The notes under the pieces: model-generated | Database searches by the model: none | Seen by the model: only the letters and a program-made list of their open reading frames with translations | What the model was told of the DNA's origin: nothing | Assembly (NCBI GenBank): GCA_002502785.1 | Contig: DAQG01000032.1 | Location: 1-19,277, forward strand | Reading direction: 5' to 3' | Length of the DNA stretch: 19,277 nucleotides | Origin: Methanothrix harundinacea | GTDB lineage: Archaea; Halobacteriota; Methanosarcinia; Methanotrichales; Methanotrichaceae | Position numbers and translations under genes: made by a program | Shown here: positions 15,675 to 19,277 of the stretch, piece after piece | Layout of the letters: every line of letters begins with the position of its first letter | Numbering within the stretch: position 1 is the first letter of the stretch

Positions 15675-16499
15675 ATGGACTACCTTTCGAGCGGCTTTTC
15701 TAAAGTCGACGGCTCCCAAGATCCCGGAGTATTCTTTTCGTGTTTACAGACCCTCTGCTCCCTGCCTTACTTCCAGGACTACAAGAAGAAAAGCTTCCAG
15801 CTCCTGAATCCTACGAAATGCTCAAGAATTCTTGAGGTTGGCTGCGGCCTGGGAGGGGATGCAACGGCCATAGCCGAGATGATCGGAGATCGGAGTTATG
15901 TGCTGGCCGTAGACTCCAGCAGGAAGATGATCGAAAGGGCATACAAAGCCTCCGGAAACGAGGATTCAGTCCTTTATTGCCTCGGAGATGCCTGCAAGCT
16001 TCCCTTCTGTGACAGAGCCTTCGATGGAGCAAGAGCCGACCGGGTCTTGCAGCATATAGCCGATCCGAGAAAAGCGTTCTCAGAGATGGTCCGGGTAGTC
16101 GGGGAGAGGGGCAGATTGGTGGTCTACGAGCCTGATTGGGGAACGTTCATCATCAACGGGGGCCAAAGAGAGATCAGCCGCGCCATGACACGGCTTTTTG
16201 GAGATACATTCCCGAGCGGCTGGATTGGTCGCCAGCTCCCGGGCTTTTTCCGAGAGGAAGGGCTTGAAAAGATACAGGTCAAGCCGGAGACCTTCACAAC
16301 TGATGACCTCGATCTGGCCATCAAAGTCTTCGATCTGATCAATAATGCTCATAGGGCAGAGCAAATGGGTTATGTCTCCAAGAGGCAGGCCGAAGGATGG
16401 CTTGAAGATCTGAGAAAAGCGAATAATCACGGCCGATTCTTCTGCTCATATACAGGTTTTCTTGTGTATGGAGAGAAGCCGGCAGGTTCTTTGATTTGA
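15675..16499 (+). CDS. Class I SAM-dependent methyltransferase
   Basis: 274-residue soluble methyltransferase of the UbiE/Methyltransf_11 type, transferring a methyl group from S-adenosylmethionine to an unknown substrate. The Rossmann fold motifs are in order: motif I ILEVGCGLGG (52-61), the acidic residue closing strand 2 (AVDSS, Asp80), motif III around GDACKLPF (104-111) and ARADRVLQHIADP (119-131), and a post-motif strand RLVVYEPDWGTF (147-158). The C-terminal 110 residues form a substrate-facing cap with no recognisable motif. There is no signal peptide. No Shine-Dalgarno precedes the ATG; a weak TTTACAAT about 27 bases upstream might make it leaderless. The gene stands alone between an intact and a decayed tRNA-Leu, which hints at acquisition. 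Confidence 0.9.
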   Translation: MDYLSSGFSKVDGSQDPGVFFSCLQTLCSLPYFQDYKKKSFQLLNPTKCSRILEVGCGLGGDATAIAEMIGDRSYVLAVDSSRKMIERAYKASGNEDSVLYCLGDACKLPFCDRAFDGARADRVLQHIADPRKAFSEMVRVVGERGRLVVYEPDWGTFIINGGQREISRAMTRLFGDTFPSGWIGRQLPGFFREEGLEKIQVKPETFTTDDLDLAIKVFDLINNAHRAEQMGYVSKRQAEGWLEDLRKANNHGRFFCSYTGFLVYGEKPAGSLI

Positions 16500-16512
16500 C
16501 CTTAGCATGATA

Positions 16513-16527
16513 GATCCCTCCGGGATT
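16513..16527 (+). terminator. Short hairpin after the methyltransferase gene
   Basis: ATCCC and GGGAT form a 5-bp stem (6 with a G:T) around a 3-base loop, 14 bases after the stop codon. There is no T-run after it, so its role as a terminator is weakly supported. Confidence 0.25.
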
Positions 16528-16630
16528 CATCTGCACAGCGGGGCCTCGCGTCACAGCATCACCGCGTCACCGAGTCGAAGAGCATTGCGTTCCTTGCCCC
16601 ATTATTTCGACCTAAATCAACTACAGATGC

Positions 16631-16715
16631 CCAGGGGTTGCCAAAGTGGCCAAGGGCGCAGTGACTTAAGATCCCGTCTCGCAGGAGTTCGCGGGTTCGA
16701 ATACCGTTCCCTGCA
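16631..16715 (+). pseudogene. Decayed tRNA-Leu(UAA) copy
   Basis: An 85-base sequence colinear with the tRNA-Leu at 15231-15313. It has two single-base insertions (D loop and the 5' side of the anticodon arm), a C:C mismatch at the first acceptor pair, the anticodon stem 5' side changed to AGTGA against TCCCG (two lost pairs), and one lost pair in the T stem. The anticodon loop with TAA is intact. One acceptor pair is changed on both sides (G-C to A-T), so pairing is kept there. With this many stem defects it is probably not a working tRNA. Confidence 0.8.
16663..16702 (+). repeat. 40-base direct repeat, copy 2 (inside the tRNA-Leu pseudogene)
   Basis: Identical to 15261-15300, same orientation, 1402 bases downstream. 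All differences between the two tRNA copies lie outside this block. Confidence 0.85.
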
Positions 16716-16925
16716 CGTTTTCGCGTTCTTCGCGTCTTATCTGGATGGATGCGGGTGGATTATGATCAAAATCGCGTGTTGATCGCAATGATATCTGCTG
16801 AATGTTGAGATACCATCTTGTTTTACCGCTACATAAACAGCATAACCCAAGCTTAGTTCGCAAACGAATCATTTCATAGGTTTGTGAAATGCTGGTGGCG
16901 AATGAGAATCGCGAATGGTCCAGGC

Positions 16926-16939
16926 GAGGTCGCGACCTC
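16926..16939. promoter_or_regulatory. Perfect 14-base palindrome
   Basis: GAGGTCGCGACCTC is its own reverse complement and sits in an otherwise AT-rich stretch. It could be a dimeric regulator site, but no adjacent promoter makes its target clear. Confidence 0.25.
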
Positions 16940-17322
16940 TGATACTACCAAAGACCCCAACGATAACAGAACATATGTATTTATACCGCTTAGAGATTAA
17001 TAGTAGTAGATTTTCGACGAATTGTCTGAGAGGTTTTCAATAAAGCCGTCAATTTTGTGCACCTTCTAGGGATCTACAACGTAAAATCATAAACTTATCC
17101 TCGTCGAAACGATCACTTTAAGGGGTTTGTTTCGATTATATCATACCAAAACACATTTATTTATTACGCAAAGGGTTATTAGTTTGTGATGTCTCGCAGC
17201 ATATTGTTTTTGAAATATTATGTCGGTATTATGGGCACTTGTATCCACATATGAATAGATTAATATTTACTAAAATATTCTGTTTTTGTTTATAAGAATA
17301 TTCGTAAATAAATCTTTGTATG

Positions 17323-17415
17323 ATAATATTGTTACTGTTAGGCAATATTGCTAAACCTCCAACAACTATATTTACTGGGTAAAAAGACAATATTGCTTAG
17401 ACATAGCAATATTGC
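17323..17415. promoter_or_regulatory. Cluster of GCAATATTGC-type palindromes flanking a TATA box (operator array)
   Basis: Four near-identical 10-base palindromes lie just before the vWA gene: ATAATATTGT (17323-17332), GCAATATTGC (17342-17351), ACAATATTGC (17387-17396) and GCAATATTGC (17406-17415). They form two pairs, each with 19 bases from centre to centre, either side of TATATTTA (17367-17374). Transcription from that TATA box would start near 17397, inside the second pair. This layout is what an operator for a multimeric repressor would look like. The second pair could also fold as RNA: 10-bp arms around a 7-base loop. Confidence 0.6.
17367..17374 (+). promoter_or_regulatory. TATA box of the vWA gene
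   Basis: TATATTTA, about 70 bases before the start codon, sits in the gap between the two palindrome pairs. The predicted transcription start is near 17397. Confidence 0.5.
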
Positions 17416-17424
17416 GCTCTCATT

Positions 17425-17430
17425 GGGAGG
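17425..17430 (+). promoter_or_regulatory. Shine-Dalgarno of the vWA gene
   Basis: GGGAGG lies 3 bases before ATG 17434, 9 before ATG 17440 and 12 before ATG 17443. The spacing favours 17440. Confidence 0.6.
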
Positions 17431-17439
17431 ATCATGCAT

Positions 17440-19277
17440 ATGATGGGCGGAGGGATACTAACGCGGAATAAATTGGAGGCTGACGGATCTGAATGTGGTC
17501 CAGCTTTAAGGGCATTACCATTATTTGTCTTTTTAGCGACTATGATATTTATTTCTCCTTGTATTGCTGAGATCGAAATAAATGTAACCAAAGAAGTGGT
17601 GCCTGAGGACCTAATATCCTGCGAGAATGCTGTGATATGGATCAACGTTTCTGCGGCAGGAGAACCGTATGAGGTTTCTGCCCCAATATGTGCAATGCTT
17701 GTCATCGACACCTCAACCAGCATGACGGCCGTGTATAACGACAAAACCATACTCGAATACATAAAGGGAGCATCAAAGACCTTCATCGGCAATTTGAATT
17801 TCTCCCAGGATTATGCAGGGATTGTATCTTATGGTTCCACGGCAACGTTGAGACGTGGGCTAACCAACAACAGTGGCCTATTAAACAGTACAATTGACAA
17901 CTTGGCTGTTTCTGGAATTCAATATACCAACTTGGGCGAAGGCATAAGGTTAGCTCAGCAGGAACTCGAGGCCCACTGTAAAGATGGCTATATTCCCATC
18001 ATCATTCTGTTCACCGATGGCGTGCCTACCGCCAGACCTGCCGGTGGATCGTCAGGGTACACAACTTGTGATACTTGTCCCAATACCGATAACGATTGTA
18101 CAAACTACGCGAGGAGCCAGGCGGAAAATGCGAAAGCTGCAAATATTACCATATTCTCGGTAGGTTATCTGAATGGTATATGTGGTTATAGCGCTGGCCA
18201 GTGTAACCCCCCGAATTGTTATGGCGTTCAGAACCTGGCTACGGATATTCTGGAGAAAGCCGCAACCAAGGAAGAGTATGCTTATTTCGCCCCAACACCT
18301 CAAGACCTTGAAGAGATTTACACAACCATCTCTCAGGTGATAAACGAGATCGCTGCCACCAACCTCGTCTTGGTAGACTATCTCGCTCCGAATATTATAT
18401 TACTGGACGGAATGGGTGGATCGGTTCAATTCACTATGAATACCCTTTCTATCAACGAGACCTGGAACAACTCGATCAACATAACAACAAATGTAGCAGG
18501 CACTGACATTCCGACCAACGCTCCAAATTCTTACCTAAAATATAATCTTCCCGATGGGACAGAGGTGAACAGAACTCTTCCTGTGCCGACGATCGACGTA
18601 TCGCGTCCTTTGACTTTAGAGAAGAGTGGACCGTCAGAGGTTGTCGCTGGAGAGGATTTCAATTATACCATAGAGTTAAACCATATCGGCAGTTTGCCCG
18701 TAGATAACCTTACAATCGAGGACGAACTGCCGGATAACGTTACCTATGTCACTCATTATTGTGAATATACCGGTAGCGGCAGCTCAAATCCGTTAGATGT
18801 GAATTACGACTCTGGATCTCACCGATTTACAATTACTACCACTGGACCTTTGCAGAGCGGCGACAGGATAATCTGCAACATTACAGTTTTTGTAGATGAG
18901 GACTGCACCGAATCCTCTATCGTAAATTTTGTGGCCGCCTTTTACGACCGTTATCCATGCATCATGGACCAGACCATAACTGAAACTACGGAGATAACGG
19001 TTAAACGACCGAATTTATCGATAACGAAAGATGCAAACGTTCTCACCGCGGCCATAGGTGACGTTATCGAGTACAACATCACTGTGACCAATACTGGAGA
19101 GGTCAAGCTGTTTAACGTCACCGTGACCGATAACCTGACCGATTTTTATATTCTGATATCAGAGTTGGATGTCGGTGAGTCTAACAGCACTCGTCTCAAC
19201 TACAAAGTAACCGAGAACGTAATTTGTGATAACATAACCAACGTAGCAGAATCAAACGGCAGCGTGCCGAATGTGAT
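17440..19277 (+). CDS. Exported von Willebrand A protein with DUF11-like repeats (3' end missing)
   Basis: At least 612 residues; the frame is open to the window end. The N-terminus has an unusually long polar lead (1-26), then a hydrophobic signal segment (LPLFVFLATMIFISPCIA) with cleavage near residue 43. A vWA domain spans about 84-307 with a full MIDAS: DTSTS (90-94), the Thr of QYTNLGEG (163) and the Asp of FTDG (193), so it should bind a metal and probably a protein ligand. An insert at about 203-260 carries seven cysteines (including TTCDTCPNTDNDC), perhaps disulfide-bonded. DUF11-like beta-sandwich repeats follow at about 388-523 and from 525 onward (LSITKDANVLTAAIGDVIEYNITVTNTG). There are many N-x-S/T sites for glycosylation. 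Base composition is more AT-rich than in the genes to the left. Starts at 17434 or 17443 are also possible. Likely a surface adhesin-type protein (inference). Confidence 0.88.
   Translation, partial: MMGGGILTRNKLEADGSECGPALRALPLFVFLATMIFISPCIAEIEINVTKEVVPEDLISCENAVIWINVSAAGEPYEVSAPICAMLVIDTSTSMTAVYNDKTILEYIKGASKTFIGNLNFSQDYAGIVSYGSTATLRRGLTNNSGLLNSTIDNLAVSGIQYTNLGEGIRLAQQELEAHCKDGYIPIIILFTDGVPTARPAGGSSGYTTCDTCPNTDNDCTNYARSQAENAKAANITIFSVGYLNGICGYSAGQCNPPNCYGVQNLATDILEKAATKEEYAYFAPTPQDLEEIYTTISQVINEIAATNLVLVDYLAPNIILLDGMGGSVQFTMNTLSINETWNNSINITTNVAGTDIPTNAPNSYLKYNLPDGTEVNRTLPVPTIDVSRPLTLEKSGPSEVVAGEDFNYTIELNHIGSLPVDNLTIEDELPDNVTYVTHYCEYTGSGSSNPLDVNYDSGSHRFTITTTGPLQSGDRIICNITVFVDEDCTESSIVNFVAAFYDRYPCIMDQTITETTEITVKRPNLSITKDANVLTAAIGDVIEYNITVTNTGEVKLFNVTVTDNLTDFYILISELDVGESNSTRLNYKVTENVICDNITNVAESNGSVPNV

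Larger units (their letters stand above)
16716..17439. other. AT-rich non-coding region before the vWA gene
   Basis: About 720 bases without a credible gene, clearly richer in A/T than the DNA to the left. It holds a perfect 14-base GC palindrome at 16926-16939, TATA-like sequences at 16976-16985 (GTATTTATAC) and near 17154-17166 with no obvious gene after them, a 7-bp inverted repeat at 17104-17135, and from 17214 onward a cluster of eight AATATT hexamers leading up to the vWA gene. The orphan TATA boxes leave room for an unannotated small RNA, for which I see no other evidence. Confidence 0.55.

Noticed and set aside
15261..16702. Two identical 40-base blocks considered as CRISPR repeats
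   Set aside because: There are only two copies, 1.4 kb apart, and both are parts of tRNA-Leu sequences.
16507..16782. 91-residue open frame across the decayed tRNA
   Set aside because: It reads through the tRNA-derived sequence, has no ribosome binding site and no recognisable content.

Overview
The window reads as chromosomal DNA of a euryarchaeal methanogen-like archaeon. The evidence is a DRG-type GTPase with a TGS domain, archaeal TATA boxes at the expected distance from start codons, at least one gene that looks leaderless, a tRNA gene without an encoded CCA, a DUF123 GIY-YIG protein, and large exported proteins built from beta-propeller, CARDB/DUF11-like and von Willebrand A domains. 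I would guess the Methanothrix (Methanosaeta) / Methanosarcinales area, but that rank is inference.

Layout. (1) 172-1275: a DRG GTPase. (2) 1448-5074: a very large secreted protein made almost entirely of about 28 TolB/PD40-type propeller repeats, with its own TATA box and a hairpin terminator. (3) 5246-7089: pdxS, pdxT and a small coiled-coil gene as a compact operon for pyridoxal 5'-phosphate synthesis; the pdxT start is unclear. (4) 7161-7733 and 8008-12876, minus strand: an HdeD-family membrane protein, and a 1622-residue exported protein with about eight Ig-like domains, six 24-residue Gly/Tyr/Ser tandem repeats and a unique C-terminal region. (5) 13062-14288: a divergent GntP-family permease, probably leaderless. 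(6) 14299-15096, minus strand: a DUF123 (GIY-YIG) protein and an unknown acidic protein, probably co-transcribed. (7) 15231-16715: an intact tRNA-Leu(UAA), a class I SAM methyltransferase gene, and a decayed second tRNA-Leu copy, so the methyltransferase lies between two directly repeated tRNA sequences. (8) 16716-17439: an AT-rich non-coding stretch with repeated AATATT palindromes around a TATA box. (9) 17440 to the window end: a partial exported vWA/DUF11 protein.

How it fits together. The left half is mostly housekeeping (GTPase, vitamin B6) interleaved with envelope-related genes. Three exported giants and two membrane proteins make this a cell-surface-rich region. From about 15.2 kb rightward the composition changes: duplicated tRNA sequence, an isolated methyltransferase, an AT-rich gap and a lower-GC surface gene suggest an accessory segment inserted at or grown out from a tRNA gene, although no integrase is visible. 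The most interesting regulatory signal is the AATATT palindrome cluster in front of the vWA gene.
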